From DTDX01 sp964608455 (GTDB taxonomy: Archaea; Thermoproteota; Bathyarchaeia; 40CM-2-53-6; DTDX01): a stretch of 64,000 nt of DNA. Where the stretch lies: assembly GCA_964608455.1 (NCBI GenBank), contig CAZSNM010000004.1:6605-70604 (forward strand), given 5' to 3'. This document shows, one piece after another, positions 7,362-15,706 of this stretch; positions within the stretch are counted from its first letter, which is position 1, and the number at the start of each line of letters is the position of its first letter. A program made the position numbers and the translations under genes. Below the pieces are notes generated by a model. It had not been told where the DNA came from, made no database searches, and saw only the letters and a program-made list of their open reading frames with translations.

Positions 7362-8116
7362 AAACTATTGCAATTCACTCTTATAAAGGTGGAACAGGAA
7401 AAACCTCTATAGCTGTAAATTTAGCAGTCATATATGCTATCAAAGGAAAAAATGTTTGTATATTAGACTATGATTTTAGAGCTCCAAGCCTTCAAATTAT
7501 TTTTAAAGAAAATCCAAGATTCTGGTTAAATGATTTTTTAGAAGGAAACATTAGCCTTCAAGATGCTTTAATCGAGTTAAGTAACAAATATAATTTTAAA
7601 GGTAAGCTTCTAGCTGGTTTTGCTAATCCTAATGTTCAAGCTTTAAGAAGCATGATGACAAAAGATAGAGTTTGGGAAATGAGAGCTTTACATAAAACGC
7701 TTTCAGCTAAAAGAAGCCTTAATCAAAAAATGGGAATCGACATTTTAATTTTTGATACAAGCCCAGGAATGATTTATTCTTCAATAAATGCTTTGGCAAG
7801 TTCAGATTTAATCTTTATAGTTATGAAAGGGGATGAATTTGATTTAGAAGGAACAAAAGAGCTTATAAATGGTTTATATGAAGTTTTAGGAAAGAAAGCT
7901 CAAATAATTCTTAATAAAATCCCTTTAAATTATTTTAGTAATGAAGCTTCTGAAAAACTTAAATCTTTAATTCAGGAAAAGCTTGGTTTACCTATAGCTG
8001 GTTTAATTCCATGCGATTGTAATCTTTTAGCTACCGGAGGAAAATCAATTGTTGCTATTAACCAACCAAACCATCCTTTCGTTAAAGCTATCTTAAATAT
8101 AGCTGAAAAAATTTAA
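7358..8116 (+). CDS. ParA/MinD-type P-loop ATPase
   Basis: 252 residues. A deviant Walker A, KGGTGKTS, at 10-17 with the signature second lysine; switch I-like DYDFRAPS near 38-45; Walker B DILIFDTSPG near 129-138. This is the SIMIBI class used to position DNA, chemosensory arrays or envelope complexes. No ParB or plasmid gene is nearby, so chromosome or plasmid partition is not indicated. It overlaps the wHTH gene by 4 bases and lies among secreted Ig-like proteins, which hints at a role in placing or regulating a surface structure. That last step is inference from neighbourhood only. Confidence 0.82.
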   Translation: MKTIAIHSYKGGTGKTSIAVNLAVIYAIKGKNVCILDYDFRAPSLQIIFKENPRFWLNDFLEGNISLQDALIELSNKYNFKGKLLAGFANPNVQALRSMMTKDRVWEMRALHKTLSAKRSLNQKMGIDILIFDTSPGMIYSSINALASSDLIFIVMKGDEFDLEGTKELINGLYEVLGKKAQIILNKIPLNYFSNEASEKLKSLIQEKLGLPIAGLIPCDCNLLATGGKSIVAINQPNHPFVKAILNIAEKI

Positions 8117-9036
8117 TGTTTTTCTCTCTTAAGTTTTTCTTCATATTCTTCTCGAAGTTTTTCATATTCTTCATCACTAATTTTTCCTTGAGCTTTAAGC
8201 TCTTCAATCCTAGCTAAGGCTCTGGCATAAGCTAAATATTTTCGATCAAATTTTAACTCTCTTCCTTTTTTTACTTTTCTTAAAAAAACTAGTAAAGTTA
8301 AAACAAAAGCAATTGTAAAAAAGATTGTTAAAACAGAAATTGAGCTTAAATTAAATTCATTTTTTACTACTATAACCATAATATTTGCATATTTAACTTT
8401 ACCCCCTCCAGCACCAACTATGGTTACATTATACCTTCCAGCTTTAGCTTCTTTAGAAGCTTCAATGGTTAACTTAGATGATTTAAATGGGGTTATGAAG
8501 GTTTGATTTAAGGAATATTGAATATCTTTAGGAACATTAGAAACTTGAAGTAAAACAGTGATATTTAATGGTTTACTGGGAATTAAACTGATTAAAATTT
8601 GCTGTTTTTCTCCCTGCTTTAACTCTATAACATTTGGAGAAGCGACAATTAAAAAATCTGAAAAGAAAAAGCTTAAAGAAATTTTAGTTTGAAAATCTTC
8701 ATAACCCGCTTTACTAACAATCATATATACGCTATAGTTTCCTTCAGGAGCATCGCTGGATAAAGAAAATTCATCTTTAAATGTTCCATTTCTACTTGAG
8801 TAAACTAAAGCCACATGAATAACGCTTCCATTAGGATTATTAACTTGAATTGATATAAGTGCATTTTGAATTGGATAACCCGCTTCATTAGAAACTTTAC
8901 CAGTTATAACAATTAATTCTCCAAAATCTGTTGAAAAATGATTTACAGAAACTGAAACAAGCATTTTGCTTAAGGCTAATACATAAGGTGAAGAAGAAAG
9001 CGTTAAAAAGATAAGAAATATTGAGATAGCCTTCAC
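8113..9036 (-). CDS. Membrane-anchored Ig-like protein with cytoplasmic SHOCT-like tail
   Basis: 307 residues from GTG 9036, chosen because AAAGGAG lies about 6 bases upstream and a signal peptide (AISIFLIFLTLSSSPYVLA) begins at once. Longer reading would run into the upstream gene. It has an MG2-like domain like its two paralogues (residues about 25-125), a second beta domain, a membrane helix (SVLTIFFTIAFVLTLLVFL), and a cytoplasmic C-terminus ARIEELKAQGKISDEEYEKL that matches the short SHOCT motif. SHOCT segments occur at the ends of many proteins and are thought to mediate oligomerisation. It converges with and overlaps the ATPase gene by 4 bases. Confidence 0.72.
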   Translation of the reverse strand: MKAISIFLIFLTLSSSPYVLALSKMLVSVSVNHFSTDFGELIVITGKVSNEAGYPIQNALISIQVNNPNGSVIHVALVYSSRNGTFKDEFSLSSDAPEGNYSVYMIVSKAGYEDFQTKISLSFFFSDFLIVASPNVIELKQGEKQQILISLIPSKPLNITVLLQVSNVPKDIQYSLNQTFITPFKSSKLTIEASKEAKAGRYNVTIVGAGGGKVKYANIMVIVVKNEFNLSSISVLTIFFTIAFVLTLLVFLRKVKKGRELKFDRKYLAYARALARIEELKAQGKISDEEYEKLREEYEEKLKREKH

Positions 9037-9062
9037 GTTTTTTCTCCTTTCCCATTTAAGAT

Positions 9063-9452
9063 TCAGCTTATTAACCAATTTATTAAATCTTTTGGATTCT
9101 CGCAAAGCACTTTTATTGAAATAGGGCCTAAAGGCGATTCAGCTTCAGGTTGACAAAAAGAGATATGATTTGAAAAAGCAACCTGCTTGTTTAAGTAAAA
9201 AATTAATTCTTTATTTTGAATTGAAGAAATAAGCATGGCTTTAGCAGCATCTCTAATCTTTTCTTTCTCTAGTAAACTTTTAAAATTTTCTAAAACCTTT
9301 AAGGATTTTCCTTCACCTTTTAGTTTTAATGGGTTATCCTCAACCTTGAAAAATTCTATTTCTGGAAAAATATTTTTTAAAGCATGCCTTACTTTTTCTT
9401 CATCTTCAGTAGGATAAACTGAAGCTTCTACATAAACCGTTACTTCATTCAT
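9063..9452 (-). CDS. UPF0201 family protein
   Basis: 129 residues. The archaeal UPF0201 pattern is recognisable: N-terminal VTVYVEASVYPTEDEEKV, a central helical part with RDAAKAMLISSI, and PEAESPLGPISIKV near the C terminus. Function is not established; the fold is considered RNA-binding-like. ATG start with GGAGA 9 bases before it. It overlaps the UPF0200 kinase gene by 8 bases, so the two are made together, an arrangement common in archaea as far as I recall. Confidence 0.82.
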   Translation of the reverse strand: MNEVTVYVEASVYPTEDEEKVRHALKNIFPEIEFFKVEDNPLKLKGEGKSLKVLENFKSLLEKEKIRDAAKAMLISSIQNKELIFYLNKQVAFSNHISFCQPEAESPLGPISIKVLCENPKDLINWLIS

Positions 9453-10011
9453 TTTCTTTAATCTCCTTTAAAATATTTAATGCTTTTAAAAAAAAGTTTT
9501 CTATTAAATCTTCATTAATAATCATTTTATCAGCTAAAGCGATAACTTCCCCAATTCCAAGCTTTAATTCTTTTTCATCTCTAGAAGAAAATTCTTCATA
9601 GGTTTTAGGATCATCCTCTCTACTGCGCATTTTTAATCTTTCAAATCTAACTTTAGGAGATGCATGAATTGCTAAAATCTTAACATTTTTAAAATGTTTT
9701 TTTAACTCCTCCACTTCAGCTCTACTTCTAACTCCTTCTACAACAGCCACCTCTTTATTATCCATCATAATTTTAGGAATTAATTTTTTAACAACAGCAG
9801 CTGCACCATTTTTTTCTCTAATTTCGATCATAATTTTGCTTAAATTTTCATGCGTTAAAGATAAACCTTTTTTGATAGCTTCCTCTCTAATTACATCTCC
9901 GCATGAATAAACTGGAAGATTAAGGTTAATAGCTGCTTTAGAAACTAAACTTTTTCCTGAACCAGGCATGCCTACAATTGCAATCAATTTTTTATTCTCC
10001 ATATTTATCAT
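9445..10011 (-). CDS. UPF0200 family P-loop nucleotide kinase-like protein
   Basis: 188 residues. The P-loop GMPGSGKS at 14-21 is followed by a CoA-kinase/adenylate-kinase-like core: SCGDVIREEA, VVEGVRSRAEVE and a lid-like basic segment RFERLKMRSREDDP. The family looks like a dephospho-CoA or nucleoside monophosphate kinase, but the substrate is not known to me. It is the first gene of the pair with UPF0201. ATG at 10011 or the in-frame ATG at 10002 are both possible starts. Confidence 0.82.
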   Translation of the reverse strand: MINMENKKLIAIVGMPGSGKSLVSKAAINLNLPVYSCGDVIREEAIKKGLSLTHENLSKIMIEIREKNGAAAVVKKLIPKIMMDNKEVAVVEGVRSRAEVEELKKHFKNVKILAIHASPKVRFERLKMRSREDDPKTYEEFSSRDEKELKLGIGEVIALADKMIINEDLIENFFLKALNILKEIKENE

Positions 10012-10082
10012 TTTCCAAAACCTTAATTATTAACTTTAAAACCCATTATAAATTGATAAAATCAACTTAAGGTTTTTAAAAA

Positions 10083-10982
10083 ATGAAAAATTTACCTTCA
10101 CCTAAAGAATATTTAAACTTAATTGAAGAAATTGAAAATCTTCTTTTAAAGGAGAGGGAGACCGGATTTTTTGGTAAAGGGAAAGTTAATAAAGGTTTAG
10201 TTAAAATTGAAGCTAAAGAAAAACTTATTGTTATTGGAGATATTCATGGAGATCTTCAAAGCTTAAACTATATTGTCAAAGAAAGCAAATTCTTAAAGTC
10301 AAAGCATTCAATAATAATTTTTTTGGGAGATTATGTTGATAGAGGGGAATTCTCGCCTCAAGTACTATATAAAATTTTATCTTTAAAACTTCATTTTCCA
10401 AATAGAGTTGTAGTTTTAAGGGGAAATCATGAGGGACCTGAAGATCTTCAAGCTATTCCACATGATTTACCAAATCAATTTTTTAATATTTATAAAGAGA
10501 ATGGAAGAAAAATCTATTTTACAATTAAAAAGTTATTTAATATTCTTCCTCATGTGGCTTTGGTTGAAGGGAAATACCTGTTTCTGCATGGTGGGCCTCC
10601 TCATAACGCTTCTTCACTAGAGGATTATGCTAATGCTTATGAAATGCATCCAGAAAAAAGCTTTCTTGAAGAAATTTTATGGAATGATCCAATAGAAAAT
10701 TTTGAGGGTGTTTTACCATCTCCAAGAGGAGCTGGAAAACTTTTTGGAGAAAACATTACAAATAATGCTTTAAAAGTTTCAGGTGCTAAAATAATTATTA
10801 GAGGGCATGAACCTAAAGATGAAGGGTTTGGTTTTAACCATAATGGTAAAGTGTTAACTTTATTTTCTAGACTCGGTTCACCATATTTTAATTCTTCAGC
10901 AAGTTATCTTGAAATAAACTCGAAAACTGAAAATTTTATAATTAAAAAGTTTACTCGAGAATATAAAAGTAAAGTTAATTAA
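10083..10982 (+). CDS. PPP-family Ser/Thr protein phosphatase (PP1-arch type)
   Basis: 299 residues with the full PPP metal-site signature: GDIHGD 52-57, GDYVDRG 82-88, LRGNHE 112-117, then FLHGGPP and IIRGHEP further on. These bind the two catalytic metals and phosphate, so the enzyme is predicted active on phosphoserine/threonine. An N-terminal helical extension of about 40 residues precedes the catalytic core. It faces IMP dehydrogenase convergently, 7 bases apart, and stands alone in its transcription direction. Confidence 0.9.
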   Translation: MKNLPSPKEYLNLIEEIENLLLKERETGFFGKGKVNKGLVKIEAKEKLIVIGDIHGDLQSLNYIVKESKFLKSKHSIIIFLGDYVDRGEFSPQVLYKILSLKLHFPNRVVVLRGNHEGPEDLQAIPHDLPNQFFNIYKENGRKIYFTIKKLFNILPHVALVEGKYLFLHGGPPHNASSLEDYANAYEMHPEKSFLEEILWNDPIENFEGVLPSPRGAGKLFGENITNNALKVSGAKIIIRGHEPKDEGFGFNHNGKVLTLFSRLGSPYFNSSASYLEINSKTENFIIKKFTREYKSKVN

Positions 10983-10989
10983 TTTTTCA

Positions 10990-12438
10990 TTATTCTAATC
11001 CCGTGCTTTTAGGTAAAAGTACATCATGCGGACTTGCTTCTTGAATTCCTAAACTTGTTAAAGCAGCCAGCTTAGCTTTTTCCCATAATTCTTGAATATT
11101 TCTTGCACCAGCGTAACCCATTGCTGCTTGTAATCCAGCTTTTAATTCTTGAACTAAAGTTTCTACTTCGCCTTTATATGGAACCCACCCCTCTACACCT
11201 TCAGCCACCTCTTTAGCTCCGCTATAACGATCTATAGAGAAACGTTTTGCCATAGCTGATGGGCTGCCCATTCCCCTATATTGTTTATAATATCTTCCAC
11301 CTATAGCTACTAATGTTCCTGGTGATTCTTTACATCTAGCAAAAAGGTTTCCAATCATTACTGCTGAAGCTCCTAAAGCTAAAGCTAAAGCAATATCTCC
11401 CCCACTTCTTATCCCCCCATCAGCTATAACAGGTATTTTAGCATCATAATTTTTTACAGCCTCAGCTGCTTGAGCTGTTGCATATAATGTTGGCGCTCCA
11501 GCTTTTGTAACTTCAGTAGTTGTACATATTGAACCTGAACCTATTCCAACCCTTAACCCTGCTACTTTATCAAGTTTTGTAATAACGTCTTCAGCAGCTT
11601 TATAGGTTCCTATATTCCCTACGATAACATCAGCCGATACATTTGAAAGAATTTTTTTTGTTGCACTAAAAACTTTTGAGTTATGAAAATGAGCCACATC
11701 AATAACAAGTATGTCAACAACTTTATCGAGTCTCTCAGCTCTTTCAAAATCAAATGGTGATACTGCTGCACCGCAAAGCAGTTTTCCTTCTTCATCTCTA
11801 GAGGCGTTAGGAAACTTTCCTCTAAGCAATATATCCTTCACAGTTATTAAACCTTTAAGTCGTCCCCCCTCATCTACCAAAGGTAATTTTTCTATTCTAT
11901 GCTTATGAAGTATTTCTTTAGCTTCCTCAAGGCTTATTCCATAAGGTGCTGTAATAACATTTTTAGTCATTAAATCCTTAACTTTAAGGGATGGATCAGC
12001 AAATCTAACGTCTCTTCCAGTTAATATTCCAACAACTTTTTCATTTTCAACAACTGGTAAACCTGATATAGATTTTTCCTTCATTATTTTTAAGGCAGTT
12101 GCTATACTTTCCTCCGGAGAAACTGTATATACATCCTTTATTATAGTTGCTTCTGCTCTTTTTACTTTTTCAGCCATTTCAACCTGTTCTTTAATAGAAC
12201 AATTTCTATGAAGTATCCCCAGTCCACCCTGTCTAGCTAAGGCTATAGCCATTTCGCTTTCAGTAACTGTATCCATAGGTGAAGAAATAAATGGAACATT
12301 TATAGAATAGTTTTTTGTAGCTTTAGTTTTAACATCAACCTCTTTAGGATCTACTTCAGTCCAACCTGGAAGCAAAATAACATCTCGAAAAGTTATTGCA
12401 ATCTCGATGTTTTTTAATTTATTTAGAAATTCAGGCAA
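10990..12438 (-). CDS. guaB: Inosine-5'-monophosphate dehydrogenase
   Basis: 482 residues, full length. The beta/alpha barrel is split by two CBS domains at about 95-205. The catalytic loop GIGSGSICTTTEV carries the nucleophilic cysteine at 305; phosphate-binding segments ADGGIRSGGDIALALA and GNLFARCKESPG are intact, as is the flap RYSGAKEVAEGVEG. It oxidises IMP to XMP with NAD+, the committed step to GTP. TTG start behind GAGGT. Purine synthesis genes purS, purL and purQ lie 48 kb away in this window, so it is not in their operon. Confidence 0.95.
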   Translation of the reverse strand: MPEFLNKLKNIEIAITFRDVILLPGWTEVDPKEVDVKTKATKNYSINVPFISSPMDTVTESEMAIALARQGGLGILHRNCSIKEQVEMAEKVKRAEATIIKDVYTVSPEESIATALKIMKEKSISGLPVVENEKVVGILTGRDVRFADPSLKVKDLMTKNVITAPYGISLEEAKEILHKHRIEKLPLVDEGGRLKGLITVKDILLRGKFPNASRDEEGKLLCGAAVSPFDFERAERLDKVVDILVIDVAHFHNSKVFSATKKILSNVSADVIVGNIGTYKAAEDVITKLDKVAGLRVGIGSGSICTTTEVTKAGAPTLYATAQAAEAVKNYDAKIPVIADGGIRSGGDIALALALGASAVMIGNLFARCKESPGTLVAIGGRYYKQYRGMGSPSAMAKRFSIDRYSGAKEVAEGVEGWVPYKGEVETLVQELKAGLQAAMGYAGARNIQELWEKAKLAALTSLGIQEASPHDVLLPKSTGLE

Positions 12439-12829
12439 ACCTCAAACCTCAACAGTTAATTTTAAACTGCTTTATTCAAATAGTTAATAATAAACTTTTT
12501 TAAAGGCTTCATATAACGTAAAAATGCTTATAATGTTAGCCGCCTATAATGATCTTTAAAGTTTCATTTAAAAACTTTAAAATATTTATTTCTAAATCCT
12601 TTTACATAAAGCTAAAAATAAATATATTTTCTTTAAATTTAAATTATCTTTTGTAACAGCAAAAGCAACATGCGCAATACTTGCAGTTGTAAAATGAAGC
12701 TATTATGTTTAAAAAAGTTTAATTACAGGTAGTTTTTACTGTAGATAGATTTAACAAAAAAATACTTCTAGAGCATGAAACTCTAGAAACTTTAATTTCA
12801 ATTGAACCAAATGAAAAATTTGAACAGAA
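12439..12829. other. 391-bp intergenic region
   Basis: A/T-rich and without a convincing gene. It contains a perfect 8-bp stem hairpin (12766-12788) that, read on the minus strand, is followed by a T run and fits a terminator for the gene at 12830-13195. A few short open stretches on the minus strand near 12640-12700 have no usable start. Confidence 0.5.
12756..12788 (-). terminator. Hairpin plus T-run after the gene at 12830-13195
   Basis: On the minus strand TTCTAGAG pairs perfectly with CTCTAGAA around a 7-nt loop (TTTCATG), followed two bases later by a TATTTTTTTG tract. It starts 41 bases after the stop codon. This is the layout of an intrinsic terminator, although archaeal termination often needs only the T run. 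Confidence 0.55.
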
Positions 12830-13195
12830 TTATATTTTATTTAAAACTTCCTTAATCTTAGTTAAATTTTCAATTGAATAATCCGGTTCAGTAGTCATAG
12901 TTAATATTCCTTTAGAAAAGGGAATTATGAAAAGATTTACTTTTTTAAATTTCGTCAAGAAATGCTCGATTTCCCCAAAGTATTCTTTTAGTTTTTCAAA
13001 AATACCAGTAACTATGAGAGCTCTTAACTCTCCTATTTCTATATCAACATTGTTTGGACTGTAAGATTTAACACCTTCTCGCATAGAATAAAAAACCAGT
13101 TTGTTTTCGATTGTAAAGGCAACAAACCTTATTTTCTCATTTAAATTAAAAATTTCTTTTGCTCTTTTTTCAATTTCATCTTTATTTAAAACCAT
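12830..13195 (-). CDS. Small uncharacterised archaeal protein (roadblock/DUF6659-like, tentative)
   Basis: 121 residues. The pattern alternates strand and helix: KIRFVAFTIENKLVFYSMREG, then a helix ELRALIVTGIFEKLKEYFG, a strand VNLFIIPFSKGILTMTTEP and a final helix. This resembles profilin/roadblock-type small domains and the DUF6659 proteins seen in Nitrososphaerota and relatives; the assignment is from memory and weak. Start ATG at 13195. It stands alone with a terminator-like hairpin downstream. Function unknown. Confidence 0.6.
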   Translation of the reverse strand: MVLNKDEIEKRAKEIFNLNEKIRFVAFTIENKLVFYSMREGVKSYSPNNVDIEIGELRALIVTGIFEKLKEYFGEIEHFLTKFKKVNLFIIPFSKGILTMTTEPDYSIENLTKIKEVLNKI

Positions 13196-13358
13196 TTTTC
13201 TTCAACCCATAAATCATTTAAATAAATAAAAATTCAAAAGGCATATTACTTTTTACAATTTAAAACAATTTAAATTTTTTCATTAAATGTTTCTTTTAGG
13301 AAAATTACACCAAAAAATTTATGGTTGGCATTAAATTATAGTTTTATTGTGAAAAATT

Positions 13359-14628
13359 TTGATTTATAAACCTGAAGAGTTAAGAGTTATAATTCCTGTT
13401 GGAGGTTTAGCTAAAAGGCTTATGCCTTTAACTGCTGAAACATCTAAAGCTTTAATAAGACTTGTTAACATGCCTTTAATTGAAATTGCAATGCTTGGAC
13501 TTGCAAAGCAAGGCGTTAAACACTTTATATTTGGTGTTAAAGGCTATAGAAACTTTAGGGATTTATTTGATTATTTTCAAGAAGGTTATGGTTTTTCAGC
13601 TAAATATAACATTCAACCTAGGGTTCATATAAAATATCAACCGAATATTGAAGATTATGGTAGCGCAGATTCAGTTAGAATAAACCTAGAATACTATGAT
13701 GTAAAAGATCCCATGTTTGCAGTTCAAGGAGATAACATATTTGATTTAGATTTAAAACATCTTTTAGAATTTCATGAAGAAAAAAATGGTATAGCCACTA
13801 TCTGCTTAAAAAAAGTTTCAGATGTGGAAGGTTATGGAATAGCTGAGATAGATGATAATATGTTAATTCGAAGGTTTGTTGAGAAACCTAAAAAAACCGA
13901 AGCCCCAAGCAACCTTGCTAATACAGGATTGTATTTTTTTCTCTCCTGAAGTTAGAAAAGTTTTACAAAGCGAATGGGTTTATAAAACTATTGCATCACA
14001 AAAAAGATTGGATTTTGGCTATGATTTTATTCCTTACCTAATTCAATCAGGTTATAGAGTTTATGGGTATATAATTGAAAAGGGTTGGTATGATGTGGGT
14101 ACACCTGAACGATATTTAAACGCTATGTATGATATTTTAAATGGTCGATTAGAATGTTTAAAGGAATTTGATGAGAGGGTCTTTCCTGATAAGCGAATTT
14201 GGATTCAAGGTAAAAGCCCGGAATCAATCACTAGAAAAAACAAGATAATTGAAATGGTTAAAAAAGGAAAAATAGAATTGGAGGAGCCTGTGCTTATAGG
14301 AAGACATTGTCAAATAGAGGAGGGTGTTAAAATTTCAAATTCTTGCATTGATAATTATACACGAATAGGAAAAGGCTCTATCATTAAAGATTCAGCAATT
14401 ATGGATAGAACCTATATAGGTGAAAATACTGAAATAAATAAAAGCATAATTGGTCGACATACAACAATCATGTCTACTCGTCGTAAACAAACTAAAATAA
14501 CATCTGTATCTGTTGTGGCAGACAATGTTTACATTAATGCTGGTTGCATTTTGAAAAATGCAAAAGTTTATCCACATTTAAAACTGATTGAAAACATATA
14601 TGAAGGGGAAGTTTTAAGTTCTAAATAA
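13359..14628 (+). pseudogene. Sugar-phosphate nucleotidyltransferase with beta-helix domain, split by a frameshift
   Basis: Two overlapping reading frames together encode one NDP-sugar pyrophosphorylase. Frame 1 (13359-13949) holds the signature GGLAKRLMPLTAETSKAL, the metal site VQGDNIFDLD and FVEKP. The homology continues (FSPEVRKVL, YDVGTPERYLNAMYDIL, then left-handed beta-helix hexapeptides such as IGRHCQIEEGVKISNSCI) in a frame shifted by +1, ending at 14628. The break is at a seven-T run (13934-13940); six T would give an intact protein of about 422 residues. It could be a sequencing indel, programmed frameshift or real lesion. As first gene of the glucan island it would make the ADP/UDP-glucose donor. 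TTG start. Confidence 0.8.
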
Positions 14629-14645
14629 AAGGAAGTGCTTAATTA

Positions 14646-15689
14646 TTGAAAATTAAATTTGAAAAGTATTCTCAAACAGCTTATTTATTAACACCACCAG
14701 ATTTTCAAGAAGTCTCTCAAGAAATTGAAATTAGAAAAGATCCTTTAACAGGAAAATTATGCAGAATAAATGTTAATCGTGCTAAAAGACCTAAGCAAAT
14801 TCCATCATCCACATCTGAAATTCTCAAGATTATTCAAGAATCCAAAGTAAACTGCTTTTTTTGTCAAGAAAATATTGAAAGATTAACTCCAAGTTTTCCA
14901 AGAAACTTTCCAAAAAAAATAAATGTTGAGGAAGCTGTTGTTTTTCCAAATCTTTATCCTTATGGCGCATTTCACATTGTTGGTGTATTTTCAACAAAGC
15001 ATCATTATTTTGAATTAAACCAATTTGACTCAAAACTTATTGAAAACTGTTTTAAAGCTTGTTTAATATATTTTAATTTAGTTTACAAACATTTTTCAGA
15101 AGCTAAATACTGGTGGATTGGTTGGAATCATATGCCTTCAGGAGCAGCAAGTATCATTCATCCTCATATTCAAGCTTTAGCCGATTCAAAACCAACACTT
15201 TATCTAAAAGAACTTTTAACTTTAAGCAAAATTTACTATGAGAAAAATAGAAGTAATTATTGGTTAGATCTTATTGAAACAGAAAAAGAGCTTAATGAAA
15301 GATTTATCGGAGAAACAGGATCGATAAAATGGTTTGCCAGTTTTGCTCCTCAAGGCAATAAAGAAATTTTGGGAATTTCATCAAAAAAATCTTCTTTAGC
15401 TCATTTTACTGAAGTAGAATTAACTGAACTTTGCGAGGGTTTATCAAAAATTTTAAGAGGTTATCATTCGATTGGAGTTAAAAGCTTTACTTTAAGCATT
15501 TTTTCAGGTCCATGCGATGAAGATTTAAGCAGCTTTTACCTTTTTAATTTAAGGCTTATTTCAAGACCGAATCCATCTCCATTTTACACAAATGATGATG
15601 GCTTTATGGAAAAGCTTCATCAAGAACCAGTAATAGATACACTTCCTGAGGATTTAACTATTGATTTAAAGCGTTTCCTTAAAATTTAA
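14646..15689 (+). CDS. GalT-like HIT-superfamily nucleotidylyltransferase/phosphorylase
   Basis: 347 residues. The GalT fold is shown by a CFFC zinc-type pair at 70-73 and the catalytic HPHIQ at 172-176, where the second His forms the nucleotidyl intermediate. Known relatives are galactose-1-phosphate uridylyltransferase and ADP- or UDP-glucose phosphorylases. In this glucan island the likely substrate is a glucose- or galactose-1-phosphate/NDP-sugar pair. TTG start 17 bases after the preceding gene; 17 bases to the next, so it is in the operon. The exact substrate is not readable from sequence. Confidence 0.8.
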   Translation: MKIKFEKYSQTAYLLTPPDFQEVSQEIEIRKDPLTGKLCRINVNRAKRPKQIPSSTSEILKIIQESKVNCFFCQENIERLTPSFPRNFPKKINVEEAVVFPNLYPYGAFHIVGVFSTKHHYFELNQFDSKLIENCFKACLIYFNLVYKHFSEAKYWWIGWNHMPSGAASIIHPHIQALADSKPTLYLKELLTLSKIYYEKNRSNYWLDLIETEKELNERFIGETGSIKWFASFAPQGNKEILGISSKKSSLAHFTEVELTELCEGLSKILRGYHSIGVKSFTLSIFSGPCDEDLSSFYLFNLRLISRPNPSPFYTNDDGFMEKLHQEPVIDTLPEDLTIDLKRFLKI

Positions 15690-15706
15690 AAATTAAGGGA
15701 ATTGCT

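Noticed and set aside
7358..8116. ParA-like ATPase as a plasmid partition marker
   Set aside because: No ParB, replication gene or centromere-like repeat is nearby, and the surrounding genes are chromosomal.
12640..12700. Cys-rich or conserved-looking peptide on the minus strand
   Set aside because: One minus frame gives a run of Cys codons and another a plausible short peptide, but neither has a start codon, ribosome site or recognisable family. Probably chance.
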